This document shows positions 51,090 through 61,545 of a stretch of 64,000 bases of DNA, piece by piece. Made by a program: the position numbers and the translations under genes. The notes below the pieces were generated by a model. It did not search any database. It was not told where the DNA came from and saw only the letters and a program-made list of their open reading frames with translations. The first letter of the stretch is position 1, and the number at the start of each line of letters is the position of its first letter. Location of the stretch: the NCBI RefSeq assembly GCF_014489535.1, contig NZ_CP060783.1, positions 1,984,001-2,048,000 on the forward strand, read 5' to 3'. The stretch comes from Diaphorobacter aerolatus (GTDB lineage: Bacteria; Pseudomonadota; Gammaproteobacteria; Burkholderiales; Burkholderiaceae_C).

Positions 51090-53848
51090 ATGCAGATTCT
51101 CAGCAACCTCTTCCGCGCGTTCCTGCGCCGCCGCCGCGTGGGCGGCCTCTTCACACGCCGCGCCATTCCCACCGGCGATGGTGCGACCCAGACTCGCGCC
51201 GCACCGCCCGAGCTGACCCGCGACCTGCTGCGCGCATCGCATGGCGATGCCGCCAACGCAATCGCATCGCTGCAATCAAGCGAGGATGGTCTCACCACCG
51301 AACAGGCACAGGCTGTGCTCGCGCGGGTCGGTCCCAACGAGGTCGAGCATGAACAGCCGCTGTCGCCGCTGCAGCATCTGTGGCAGTGCTACAAGAACCC
51401 GTTCAACCTGCTGCTCACGCTCCTGGCCGTGGTCTCCTACGCCACCGAGGACGTGCAGGCCACAATCGTGATCGGCAGCATGGTGGCGCTCTCCACGCTG
51501 CTGCGCTTCGTGCAGGAGGGCCGCTCCAGCCGCGCCGCCGCGCGTCTTCAGGCGCTCGTGAGCAACCGGGCCACGGTGCTGCGCAAACAAGCGCATGCAG
51601 CGCCATCGATACGCAACGCCGACCCGGTGGCGAGCGGCTTCGGCGCACACGCCGTGCAGCAGGAGCTGCCGCTGCGCGAACTGGTGCCCGGCGATCTCGT
51701 CGCGCTGTCCGCAGGTGACATGATTCCCGCCGATTGCCGCGTGCTCAGCGCCAAGGACCTGTTCGTGAGCCAGGCCGCGATGACGGGCGAATCGCTGCCC
51801 GTCGAAAAGCAGCCGCAGGCGAGCGCCGCGATTGCCGATGCGGGCACGCTGCTCGATGCGGGCAATCTGCTCTTCATGGGCACGAATGTGGTCTCGGGCT
51901 CGGCGCTTGCGCTCGTGCTGGCAACCGGCAATCGCACCTATTTCGGCACCATCGCCACGCGCGTGACCGGTACCGACCGCGCACCCACGGCGTTCGAGAA
52001 CGGTGTGAACAGCGTGAGCTGGCTGCTCATCCGCTTTGCGGCAATCATGGTGCCTATCGTGCTGTTCATCAACGGCTACACCAAGGGCGACTGGACCGAG
52101 GCGTTCCTGTTCGCACTCTCCGTGGCCGTGGGTCTCACGCCCGAGATGCTGCCGATGATCGTGACCTCCACGCTCGCCAAGGGAGCGGTATCGCTGTCGC
52201 GCCAGAAAGTGGTGGTCAAGCGCCTCGACGCGATCCAGAATTTCGGCGCGATGGACGTGCTGTGCACCGACAAGACCGGCACGCTCACGCAGGACCGGAT
52301 CGCACTGGAACGCCACACCGATGTCATGGGCCGCGACAGCGACGATGTGTTGCAGTTCGCCTACCTCAACAGCTTTCATCAGACGGGTCTGAAGAATCTG
52401 CTCGACCGCGCGGTGCTGGAACATGTGGAACTGCACACGGCCCTGCGCGTGTCGGAGGACTACCGCAAGGTCGACGAGATTCCCTTCGACTTCCAGCGCC
52501 GCCGCATGTCGGTGGTGGTGGCCGAGCGCAATCACCATCACGAATTGATCTGCAAGGGCGCGCTCGAGGAAATCCTGGAGTGCTGCACCCACATGCGCGA
52601 TGGCAATCAAGTACTGCCGCTCACATCCGAGCGCAGGCAGCAGGTGCTCGCCGTGACCGAGCGGCTCAACGCCGAGGGCCTGCGCGTCGTGGCCGTGGCG
52701 ATGAAGGAAGTGCCCCCGACAGGACGAGCTACACCATCGCCGACGAATCGGCGCTCACGCTGATCGGCTACGTGGCCTTCCTCGATCCGCCCAAGGAATC
52801 CGCCGCCGCCGCGATTGCCGCATTGCACGAACATGGTGTGGCCGTGAAGGTGCTCACGGGCGACAGCGAACTCGTGGCGCGCAAGGTCTGCCGCGACGTG
52901 GGCCTGTCCGTGCAGACGGTGCTGCTCGGAAGCGACATCGAGGCCATGGACGAGGCTGCGCTGCGCAGCGCCGTGGAGCGCCACGCGCTGTTCGCCAAGC
53001 TCGCGCCGCTGCACAAGGAACGCATCGTGCGCGCGCTGCGCATGAACGGGCACATCACCGGCTTCATGGGCGACGGCATCAACGATGCACCCGCGCTGCG
53101 CGCCGCCGATATCGGCATCAGCGTGGACAGCGCGGTGGACATTGCGCGCGAAGCCGCCGACATCATCCTGCTCGAAAAAAGCCTGATGGTGCTGGAGCAA
53201 GGCGTGATCGAGGGCCGCCGCACGTTCAGCAACATGCTCAAGTACATCCGCATGACCGCGAGTTCCAACTTCGGCAACGTGTTCTCGGTGTTGATCGCCT
53301 CGGCGTTCATCCCGTTCCTGCCGATGTTGCCGATGCAGTTGCTCATGCAGAACCTGCTGTACGACATCTCGCAGATCGCGATTCCGTTCGACCACGTGGA
53401 CGAGGAACTCGTGAAGAAGCCGCTGCGCTGGAACCCCGCCGATCTGGGCCGGTTCATGCTGTTCTTCGGCCCGATCAGCTCGGTGTTCGACGTGCTCACC
53501 TTCGTGCTGATGTGGTTCGTCTTCCAAGCCAACGCGCCCGAGCACCAGACGCTGTTCCAGTCCGGCTGGTTCGTCGTCGGACTGCTCACGCAGACGCTGA
53601 TCGTGCACATGATCCGCACACCGAAGCTGCCGTTCCTTCAGAGCCGAGCCTCGCGGCCATTGATGCTGATGACCGTTGCCGTGATGGCGGTCGGCATCTT
53701 CCTGCCGATGGGGCCGCTGGCCGGCCACTTCAAGATGCAGGCGCTGCCGGCCAGCTACTTCCCATGGATGTTCGTCATATTGCTCTGCTACGCTGTGATG
53801 ACAACGCTGCTCAAGCGGGTCTACATCAGGCGCTACGGCTGGCAGTGA
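51090..53848 (+). CDS. mgtA: magnesium-translocating P-type ATPase MgtA (frameshifted)
   Basis: P3B-type ATPase importing Mg2+ through the inner membrane, about 919 aa. The phosphorylation motif is DVLCTDKTGTLTQDRI (D394). TGESLPVEKQPQ marks the actuator domain, and VLTGDSELVARKV with GFMGDGINDAPALRAADIGI are the P-domain hinge motifs. Ten hydrophobic segments end near the C terminus (YFPWMFVILLCYAVMTTLL). The frame breaks at about 52718; one G joins AMKEVPP to DRTSYTIADESALTLIGY. Regulation probably runs through the leader peptide and RNA structures upstream. mgtC follows. Confidence 0.92.
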
Positions 53849-53890
53849 AAAGAATCACAAAGACCACAGTTCTGCAGAAAGACCGGTTGC

Positions 53891-54607
53891 ATGCAGGCCC
53901 TACACAACCTCAACACGGTGGCGGCGCTCAACACGCTCGTCAGTCTTTTCTTCGCCTTCGTCTTCGGCAGCGTGATCGGGCTGGAGCGCCAGATTCGCCA
54001 GCGCACGGCGGGGCTGCGCACCAACACGCTCGTGGCCGTGGGCGCGGCGGTGTTCGTGGATCTGGCGCTGCGCCTCAACGGCACCGAGGGCGCGACGCGC
54101 GTGATCGCCTATGTGGTCTCGGGCGTGGGCTTCCTGGGCGCGGGATCGATCATGAAGGAAGGCGCGAACGTCACCGGGCTGAACACCGCGGCCACGCTCT
54201 GGGGCTCGGCCGCCGTGGGCGCATGCTGCGGTTCGAGCATGATTGTCGAGGGCGGCATGGCGACGGTGTTCGTGCTCGCGTCGAACACGCTGCTGCGACC
54301 GGTGGTCAACACCATCAACCGCCGCCCGGTCGACGAGGAAGCGGGCGAGGCCATGTACTACGTCTACGCCATCTGCAACAGTGGCGTGCAGGCCGCCGTG
54401 CGCGAGAAGATGCTGTCGCTGCTCGAGGCCGCGAACTATCCGGCGCGCTCGGTCGAAAAACACCCCTTTGGCCCGCAGGACACGGAAATCGAAATCGTGC
54501 TGCACGCCACCTCGGTGGATGCGGCCGAGCTCGATCAGGTGGTCCAGCAGATCGGGCAGTTGCCCGGCGTGATGCAGGCGTTCTGGAACCCGAGCACGTC
54601 CGAATAG
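53891..54607 (+). CDS. mgtC: MgtC/SapB family protein
   Basis: A 238-aa inner-membrane protein. The N-terminal membrane domain has GSVIGLERQIRQRTAGLRTN, VSGVGFLGAGSIMKEG and GLNTAATLWGSAAVGACCG, the conserved MgtC blocks. The C-terminal cytosolic part (residues about 150-238) is an ACT-like fold. In Salmonella and Mycobacterium, MgtC is made in low Mg2+ and modulates ATP synthase or phosphate uptake. The gene follows mgtA by 42 bp, as in Salmonella mgtCB but in reverse order. Confidence 0.9.
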   Translation: MQALHNLNTVAALNTLVSLFFAFVFGSVIGLERQIRQRTAGLRTNTLVAVGAAVFVDLALRLNGTEGATRVIAYVVSGVGFLGAGSIMKEGANVTGLNTAATLWGSAAVGACCGSSMIVEGGMATVFVLASNTLLRPVVNTINRRPVDEEAGEAMYYVYAICNSGVQAAVREKMLSLLEAANYPARSVEKHPFGPQDTEIEIVLHATSVDAAELDQVVQQIGQLPGVMQAFWNPSTSE

Positions 54608-54614
54608 GGGGCGA

Positions 54615-55670
<1,056 letters not shown>

Positions 55671-55725
55671 GCGTGCGCTGGAAGATCGATGGTGTCGGGA
55701 CGCCGCAGAATCCGGCTGCTGGTCA

Positions 55726-56415
55726 TTATCCCTTGATGCCCTTTTCCGCGAGCCTTCGCGCATAGGCCGCGAGGATCAGGCGCTCGGAATGCACCAGATA
55801 GTCGTTGAGCGCCTGCGCCGCCTCGGCCGGTTTGCCCGACTCGAACAGAGCCAGAATCTGCAGGTTCATGTCGACGTAGGGCGCATGCAGAAACTGCGGG
55901 TCCTGCATCAGGCCGAACGCCACGCGCAGTTCGGCAAGCAGGTGCGAGAACATCACGTTGAGCCGTTCGCTGTCGGCCAGCTCGACCACGGCCTTGTGAA
56001 ACGACATGTTGGCCGTGCCCACGCCCAGCCAGTCACCGCCTTCGCGAAACGCGACCGCGTTGCTGACCGCTTCGCGCATGCGCGCAAGTGCCGGGTGCAT
56101 CGGGTAGCCCTGGGCGAGCGCCTGGCATTCGATCATGCGGCGCACGCGGTAGATGTCGATGATGGCCGCGATGCTGGGTACGACCACCGACACGCCCTTG
56201 TTCGGCTCGTGCGACAGCAGCCCTTCCTTGGTCAGCACGCGAAACGCCTCGCGCACGGTGCTGCGCGAGATGTCCAGGCTCTCGCACAGCGCCGCCTCGG
56301 ACAGCCGCTGCCCAGGCACCCATTCGCCGAGGATGAGCTTGTCGCGCAGGCGCTCGACGATGCGGTCCGTGAGGTTCTGGGTTTCGGTAGTGCTTGACAT
56401 GGCGGACGGGCTCAT
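55726..56415 (-). CDS. GntR/FadR-type transcriptional regulator (FCD domain)
   Basis: A 229-aa regulator. The winged HTH is in residues about 15-80 ([40 protein letters not shown]), followed by the all-helical FCD ligand domain with probable metal residues ([39 protein letters not shown]). It is divergent from the pyroglutamate operon, and two palindromes lie between them, so it probably represses that operon and itself. The ligand could be 5-oxoproline; not proven. [11 protein letters not shown] is the start; the internal Met at residue 6 is possible. Confidence 0.85.
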   Translation of the reverse strand: MSPSAMSSTTETQNLTDRIVERLRDKLILGEWVPGQRLSEAALCESLDISRSTVREAFRVLTKEGLLSHEPNKGVSVVVPSIAAIIDIYRVRRMIECQALAQGYPMHPALARMREAVSNAVAFREGGDWLGVGTANMSFHKAVVELADSERLNVMFSHLLAELRVAFGLMQDPQFLHAPYVDMNLQILALFESGKPAEAAQALNDYLVHSERLILAAYARRLAEKGIKG

Positions 56416-56547
56416 CGTTTCTCTGATCGCGATCCGCGCAAGTTTAGGCCAATGCGGAAGACAGGCGCAGCGAACGCTGACGGGTTCGTAGCGCCCTTGT
56501 GACCCGACGGTTACCCGACTGGGGTTTGCACCTATGCGGATTCGCCC

Positions 56548-56581
56548 ATTGTGTTAAGACAATATGACATTGTCAGACAAT
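56548..56581 (+). promoter_or_regulatory. paired GntR operator candidates
   Basis: ATTGTGTTAAGACAAT (56548-56563) and the perfect palindrome ATTGTCAGACAAT (56569-56581) lie in the 259-bp gap between the GntR gene and the DUF969 start. FCD-type GntR regulators bind short palindromes of this kind. The rest of the gap is AT-richer and probably holds both promoters; no other feature is seen. Confidence 0.55.
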
Positions 56582-56674
56582 CAAATTGATTTTGTACAGC
56601 ACATAACTCATTTTGAAAATCCATAACACCACTTTCATCAGATAAACCCGTCGCAACCATTCACAGGAAACAAC

Positions 56675-57421
56675 ATGCTCACGGACGTCAACCTCTGGCC
56701 ACTGATTGGTGTGGCCATCATCATTGCGGGCTTCGTGCTGCGCTTCAACCCGATGCTGGTGGTGATCGTCACCGCCATCGGCACGGCGCTGGCGGCCGGC
56801 TTTCCGATTGACAAGGTGCTGGCCACCATCGGCACGGGATTCGTGAAGACGCGCAACCTGCCGCTGATCATCCTGCTGCCGCTTGCCGTGATCGGCCTGC
56901 TCGAACGCCATGGCCTGCGCCAGCACGCGCAGCGCTGGATCAGCAGCATCAAGTCGGCCACCGCTGGTCGCCTGTTCATCGTCTATCTGGCCGCTCGCCA
57001 GCTCACCGCCGCCGTGGGCCTGACCAGTCTCGGTGGTCATCCGCAGATGGTGCGACCACTGCTTGCTCCAATGGCCGAAGGTGCCACCGAAAACCGCTAC
57101 GGCAAGCTGCCGCCCAAGGTGCGCGACAAGCTGCGCGCGTTCTCTGCCGCGACCGACAACGTCGGTCTGTTCTTCGGTGAGGACATCTTCGTGGCGTTCG
57201 GCGCCATCGTGCTGATGACCACCTTCCTGCGCGAGGCCGGCATCAACGTCGAGCCGATCCACGTGGCGCTCTGGGGCATTCCGACGGCGATCTGCTCGTT
57301 CGTGATCCATGCCACGCGCCTGTACCGCCTCGACAAGTCGCTGGCGAAGGAAATTGCCGCCGAGCGGGCCTCGGCAGGCAGCGCCGAGACCACGGAAAAC
57401 AACGACTACAAGGCGGCCTGA
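56675..57421 (+). CDS. DUF969 membrane protein, putative 5-oxoproline transporter subunit
   Basis: A 248-aa polytopic protein with about six helices (WPLIGVAIIIAGFVLRFN, LPLIILLPLAVIGLLERHGL, LFFGEDIFVAFGAIVLM). This is DUF969, always found with DUF979, as here (2 bp gap), and commonly beside pyrrolidone-carboxylate peptidase genes. The pair is therefore predicted to carry 5-oxoproline. The C-terminal tail is hydrophilic (AETTENNDYKAA). An AGGAAAC motif precedes ATG 56675. Confidence 0.85.
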   Translation: MLTDVNLWPLIGVAIIIAGFVLRFNPMLVVIVTAIGTALAAGFPIDKVLATIGTGFVKTRNLPLIILLPLAVIGLLERHGLRQHAQRWISSIKSATAGRLFIVYLAARQLTAAVGLTSLGGHPQMVRPLLAPMAEGATENRYGKLPPKVRDKLRAFSAATDNVGLFFGEDIFVAFGAIVLMTTFLREAGINVEPIHVALWGIPTAICSFVIHATRLYRLDKSLAKEIAAERASAGSAETTENNDYKAA

Positions 57422-57423
57422 TC

Positions 57424-58377
57424 ATGACGCTCACGATTCAACACCTGTATTACCTGATCGGCTTCATCCTCGCCGTCACCGCCTATCTCACGGTGCGCGA
57501 CACGACCAATCCGCGCCGCTTCTCAAGCGCCCTGTTCTGGGCGATCTACGCCGTCGTGTTCCTGGCGGGCGATGTGATCGCACCGATGTGGATCGGCGTG
57601 ATGGCGGTCGTCATGGCGCTGATCGCCGGGTTCGGCGGCGTGGCCGGTGGCAAGCACCAGCCGCGCACCGACGCGCAGTATCTGGAGAGCGCCAAGCGCC
57701 TTGGCAACAAGCTGTTCGTGCCCGCGCTCACGATTCCGCTGGTCACCATGGTCGGCACGCTGTCGGCCAAGTACCTGGTGTTCGGCGGCACACCGCTGCT
57801 CGATCCCAAAAACACCACGCTGGTGAGCCTGGGCGTGGGCTGCGTGCTGGCGCTGATCCTCGCCTGCCATCTGACGCGCGAGACCCCGGTGCAGGGCATG
57901 CGCGAGTCGTGGCGACTGACCGATGCGCTCGGCTGGGCGCTGGTGCTGCCGCAGATGCTGGGCATGCTCGGCCTCGTGTTCTCGGACGCGGGCGTGGGCA
58001 GGGCCGTGGCCTATGTGACCACCACCTACATCAACATGGACATCAAGTTCATCGCCGTCGCGGTGTATGTGATCGGCATGGCGCTGTTCACCGTCATCAT
58101 GGGCAATGGCTTCGCCGCGTTTCCGGTGATGACGGGCGGCGTGGGCGTGCCGGTGCTGGTCAACCACTTCGGCGGCAATCCGGCCGTGATGGCCGCCGTG
58201 GGCATGCTCTCGGGCTATTGCGGGACCCTGATGACGCCGATGGCCGCCAATTTCAATCTCGTGCCCGCAGCGCTCCTGGAGATCGACAAGAATGCGGTGA
58301 TCAAGGCGCAGATTCCGACGGCCCTATTGCTTCTCACCGCAAACGTGTTCATCCTGTACTTCCTGATGTTCCGCTGA
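57424..58377 (+). CDS. DUF979 membrane protein, putative 5-oxoproline transporter subunit
   Basis: A 317-aa polytopic protein with about nine helices. Characteristic blocks are GVGCVLALILACHLTRETPV, LPQMLGMLGLVFSDAGVG, VIMGNGFAAFPVMTGGVGVP and AAVGMLSGYCGTLMTPMAAN. DUF979 partners DUF969 and is assumed to form the transporter core. It is the second gene of the operon; pcp follows 36 bp later. Confidence 0.87.
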   Translation: MTLTIQHLYYLIGFILAVTAYLTVRDTTNPRRFSSALFWAIYAVVFLAGDVIAPMWIGVMAVVMALIAGFGGVAGGKHQPRTDAQYLESAKRLGNKLFVPALTIPLVTMVGTLSAKYLVFGGTPLLDPKNTTLVSLGVGCVLALILACHLTRETPVQGMRESWRLTDALGWALVLPQMLGMLGLVFSDAGVGRAVAYVTTTYINMDIKFIAVAVYVIGMALFTVIMGNGFAAFPVMTGGVGVPVLVNHFGGNPAVMAAVGMLSGYCGTLMTPMAANFNLVPAALLEIDKNAVIKAQIPTALLLLTANVFILYFLMFR

Positions 58378-58413
58378 CCGGCGTTTAGCCAACAACAAAC
58401 AAAGGACACAAGC

Positions 58414-59091
58414 ATGCCCGCACCGAAAACCGCTCCCACGATCCTGCTGACCGGCTTCGAGCCGTTTGAAGACGATCCGGTCAATCCCGCGTGGGAGATT
58501 GCGCGCGCGCTCGATGGCGAAGTGATCGCTGGAGCCACGGTGCACGGCGTCGAACTGCCCTGCGTGTTCGGCGATTCGATCACGGCGCTCGACGCAGCCA
58601 TCGAACACCTCAAGCCGGTGCTGGTCGTGGCGCTCGGCTTTGCCGGCAACCGCTGCGAGATCACGCCCGAGCGCGTCGCCATCAACCTCGACGACGCGCG
58701 CATTGCCGACAACGCGGGCAGGCAACCCGTGGACACGCAGGTGGTGGAAGGCGGCCCGTCCGCGTATTTCACGACGCTGCCGATCAAGGCGATGACGCAG
58801 GCCATGCTCGACGAGGGCGTGGCGGCGTCGGTCTCCAACACTGCGGGCACCTTTGTGTGCAACCACATCTTCTATGCCGTGATGCACAGTCTCGCCCAGC
58901 ACTCGGCCGCGCCCGGCGCACGAGGCGGCTTCATCCACATTCCGCCGCTGCCCGAGATGAAGACGCGCGGCGCCCAGCAGACCCGCAACGGCATGGACCT
59001 TGCCACGCAGGTCAGGGGCATCCGCGCCGCGCTGCATGCGGCGATGACCGTGACGCAGGATCTGCGCGTGACGGCCGGCCAGATTTCCTGA
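58414..59091 (+). CDS. pcp: pyroglutamyl-peptidase I
   Basis: A 225-aa C15-family cysteine peptidase removing N-terminal pyroglutamate from peptides. [20 protein letters not shown] is the start motif, [14 protein letters not shown] has the catalytic Glu, [18 protein letters not shown] the Cys, and [12 protein letters not shown] the His. Released 5-oxoproline is substrate for PxpABC encoded next. AAAGGACA lies before ATG 58414. Confidence 0.95.
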   Translation: MPAPKTAPTILLTGFEPFEDDPVNPAWEIARALDGEVIAGATVHGVELPCVFGDSITALDAAIEHLKPVLVVALGFAGNRCEITPERVAINLDDARIADNAGRQPVDTQVVEGGPSAYFTTLPIKAMTQAMLDEGVAASVSNTAGTFVCNHIFYAVMHSLAQHSAAPGARGGFIHIPPLPEMKTRGAQQTRNGMDLATQVRGIRAALHAAMTVTQDLRVTAGQIS

Positions 59092-59125
59092 GTCGCGCCG
59101 AAAACCAGCACCAAGGAGCAACACC

Positions 59126-59887
59126 ATGATGAAGATGGACCTCAACAGCGACCTCGGCGAGAGCTTCGGCGCCTGGACCATGGGCGACGATGCCGCGATG
59201 CTCGACATCGTGAGCAGCGCCAACGTGGCCTGCGGATTTCATGCTGGCGATCCGGCTGGCATCCTCAAGACGCTGAAGGCCGCGAAGGAGCGCAACGTCG
59301 CCGTCGGCGCGCACGTGTCGTATCCCGACCTCGTCGGCTTTGGCCGCCGCAATATGGACATCGGCAGCGCCGATCTGATCGCCAGCGTGATCTACCAGAT
59401 CGGTGCGCTGCAAGGCCTCGCGCAGGCGGCGGGCACCCGCGTCTCGTACGTGAAGCCACACGGCGCGCTCTACAACAAGATTGCCCAGGACAGGCGCCAG
59501 GCGGACGACGTGATCAAGGCGCTGCTTGCAATCGACAAGTCGCTCGTGCTGGTCGTATTGGCCGGCGCTCCGCTGATCGAGTGGGCGCGCGACGCGGGCC
59601 TCAGCGTGGTGGCCGAGGCGTTTGCCGACCGCGCCTACACGCCGGCGGGCGAACTGGTCTCGCGCACGCTTGCGGGCGCGGTGCTGCATGACGAGAACGC
59701 AATCACCGAGCGCATGTTGCGACTGGTGCGCGAGGGCGCGCTGGAGGCCATCGACGGCAGCACCGTGCGCATCGAGGCCGAATCGATCTGCGTGCATGGC
59801 GACAGCCCCGGCGCGGTGTCGATTGCACGCAATCTGCGCGAGCGATTCGAGCGCGAGAACATCCGGATCGCCTCGTTCGCGGGCTGA
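59126..59887 (+). CDS. pxpA: 5-oxoprolinase subunit PxpA (LamB/YcsF family)
   Basis: A 253-aa subunit of the ATP-dependent 5-oxoprolinase. The N terminus [52 protein letters not shown] and [12 protein letters not shown] are the LamB/YcsF blocks. AAGGAG stands 7 bp before ATG 59126; an in-frame ATG follows at 59129. The next gene, pxpBC, starts 8 bp after the stop. Confidence 0.95.
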   Translation: MMKMDLNSDLGESFGAWTMGDDAAMLDIVSSANVACGFHAGDPAGILKTLKAAKERNVAVGAHVSYPDLVGFGRRNMDIGSADLIASVIYQIGALQGLAQAAGTRVSYVKPHGALYNKIAQDRRQADDVIKALLAIDKSLVLVVLAGAPLIEWARDAGLSVVAEAFADRAYTPAGELVSRTLAGAVLHDENAITERMLRLVREGALEAIDGSTVRIEAESICVHGDSPGAVSIARNLRERFERENIRIASFAG

Positions 59888-59895
59888 GGCAATCG

Positions 59896-61545
59896 ATGAA
59901 AGTGCCCAAGAACACGATGCGCTTCCTGCCCGTGAACAGCCGCGCGCTGCTGGTGGAGCTGGCCGACCTCGACGACACGCTGGCGCTGCTGGCGTCGCTG
60001 CAGAAGACGCCCGTGCACGGCGTGGAGGAACTGGTCCCTGCGGCGCAGACCATCCTCGTGCAGTTCCGCCCCTCGGCCACGACCGCGCCGCAGATCGTGC
60101 GCGAGATCGCATCGCGCCGACTCGATGCGCGCGCCGGGCGCAGCGACGTGCTGGTCGAAATTCCGGTGCACTACAACGGCGAGGATCTGACCGATGTCGC
60201 GCAGATGCTCGGCATCAGCGCGGACGAAGTCATCCGCCGCCACACGCAAGGCGAATACACCGTGGCCTTCACGGGCTTCGCGCCGGGCTTTGGTTATCTG
60301 GTCGGCGGCGATCCGATCTTCAACGTGCCGCGCCGCAGCTCGCCGCGCACGCGCGTGCCTGCGGGCTCGGTGGCGCTTGCCGGCCATTTCAGCGCGGTCT
60401 ACCCGCAGGCCAGCCCCGGCGGCTGGCAATTGATCGGCGTGACCGAAACGCCGATGTGGGACCTGTCTCGCGAATTGCCCGCACTGCTGCAACCCGGCTA
60501 TCGCGTGAAGTTCGTGGATGCGGCGACCCTGCCCCAGGCAGCGGCTACAGCCGCTGAAGCGCCAGCGCCTGAAACCAAGCAACAGGACCCCTCTCGCACG
60601 AGCGCCCTGCTCGTGCGCGCCACCGGCCTGCTCAGCGTGTTTCAGGACCGGGGCCGCCATGGACAGGCGGGGCAAGGCGTATCGGCTGCGGGTGCGGTCG
60701 ATCAGGCCGCGCTCAAGACCGCCAATCGACTCGTCGGCAATGCAAGCGACGTAGCGGCGCTCGAGACCGTGGGCGGTGGCCTGCAACTCAAGAGCCGCGG
60801 CGACACGGTCGTCGCCGTCACGGGTGCCGACGCCGTGCTCAGCATCACGACCGCCGCAGGCCAGCGCTGGAACGCGGCACGCTACGCGCCGTTTGCGCTG
60901 GCCGATGGGGACACGCTCGCCATCGGCCAGCCCGTCGCCGGTGCGCGCTGCTACGTGGCCGTGCGCGGTGGCTTCGACGTGACGCCGGTGCTGGGAAGCT
61001 GCTCCACCGACACGCTCGCCCATGTGGGACCCGAGGCGCTCAAGGTGGGAGACGTGTTGTCCGTTCTGCCCGCGCCGCGCCATGCCATCGTGGGCGAGGC
61101 CGCACTCGCGCCCGACGATCTGCCCACGCTGCACGACGACGTCGTGCTCGACATCGAATTCGGCCCGCGCACCGACTGGTTCACGCCCGACGCCGTGGAG
61201 TTGCTGTGCACGCAGCGCTGGCAGGTCACGCCGCAATCCAACCGCGTGGGCCTGCGCATTCTGGGCGACGTGCCGCTGTCGCGCACCGTCACTGCGGAGC
61301 TGCCGAGCGAGGGCACGCCGCTGGGTGCGCTACAGGTCCCCGCCAACGGCCAGCCCGTGCTGTTTCTTGCCGACCATCCGCTGACCGGCGGCTATCCGGT
61401 GATTGCCTGCATCGCGCCACACCATCTCGACCGCGCGGGGCAGATTCCCGTGGGCGCGTGGCTGCGCTTCAACCCGATTCGCCAGTTCAGCGAGATCGCA
61501 CCCGCTGAATCCGCCTCCCTTTCCGACGAAGAAGAAACGCCATGA
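59896..61545 (+). CDS. 5-oxoprolinase subunits PxpB and PxpC fused
   Basis: A 549-aa fusion. Residues about 1-220 are PxpB (KipI): [40 protein letters not shown] and [21 protein letters not shown] Ala/Pro/Glu linker ([12 protein letters not shown]) follows. Residues about 235-549 are PxpC (KipA): [55 protein letters not shown] and [15 protein letters not shown]. Separate genes exist in many bacteria, and fusions are also known. With PxpA it opens 5-oxoproline to glutamate using ATP. The stop overlaps the biotin carboxylase start (ATGA). Confidence 0.92.
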   Translation: MKVPKNTMRFLPVNSRALLVELADLDDTLALLASLQKTPVHGVEELVPAAQTILVQFRPSATTAPQIVREIASRRLDARAGRSDVLVEIPVHYNGEDLTDVAQMLGISADEVIRRHTQGEYTVAFTGFAPGFGYLVGGDPIFNVPRRSSPRTRVPAGSVALAGHFSAVYPQASPGGWQLIGVTETPMWDLSRELPALLQPGYRVKFVDAATLPQAAATAAEAPAPETKQQDPSRTSALLVRATGLLSVFQDRGRHGQAGQGVSAAGAVDQAALKTANRLVGNASDVAALETVGGGLQLKSRGDTVVAVTGADAVLSITTAAGQRWNAARYAPFALADGDTLAIGQPVAGARCYVAVRGGFDVTPVLGSCSTDTLAHVGPEALKVGDVLSVLPAPRHAIVGEAALAPDDLPTLHDDVVLDIEFGPRTDWFTPDAVELLCTQRWQVTPQSNRVGLRILGDVPLSRTVTAELPSEGTPLGALQVPANGQPVLFLADHPLTGGYPVIACIAPHHLDRAGQIPVGAWLRFNPIRQFSEIAPAESASLSDEEETP

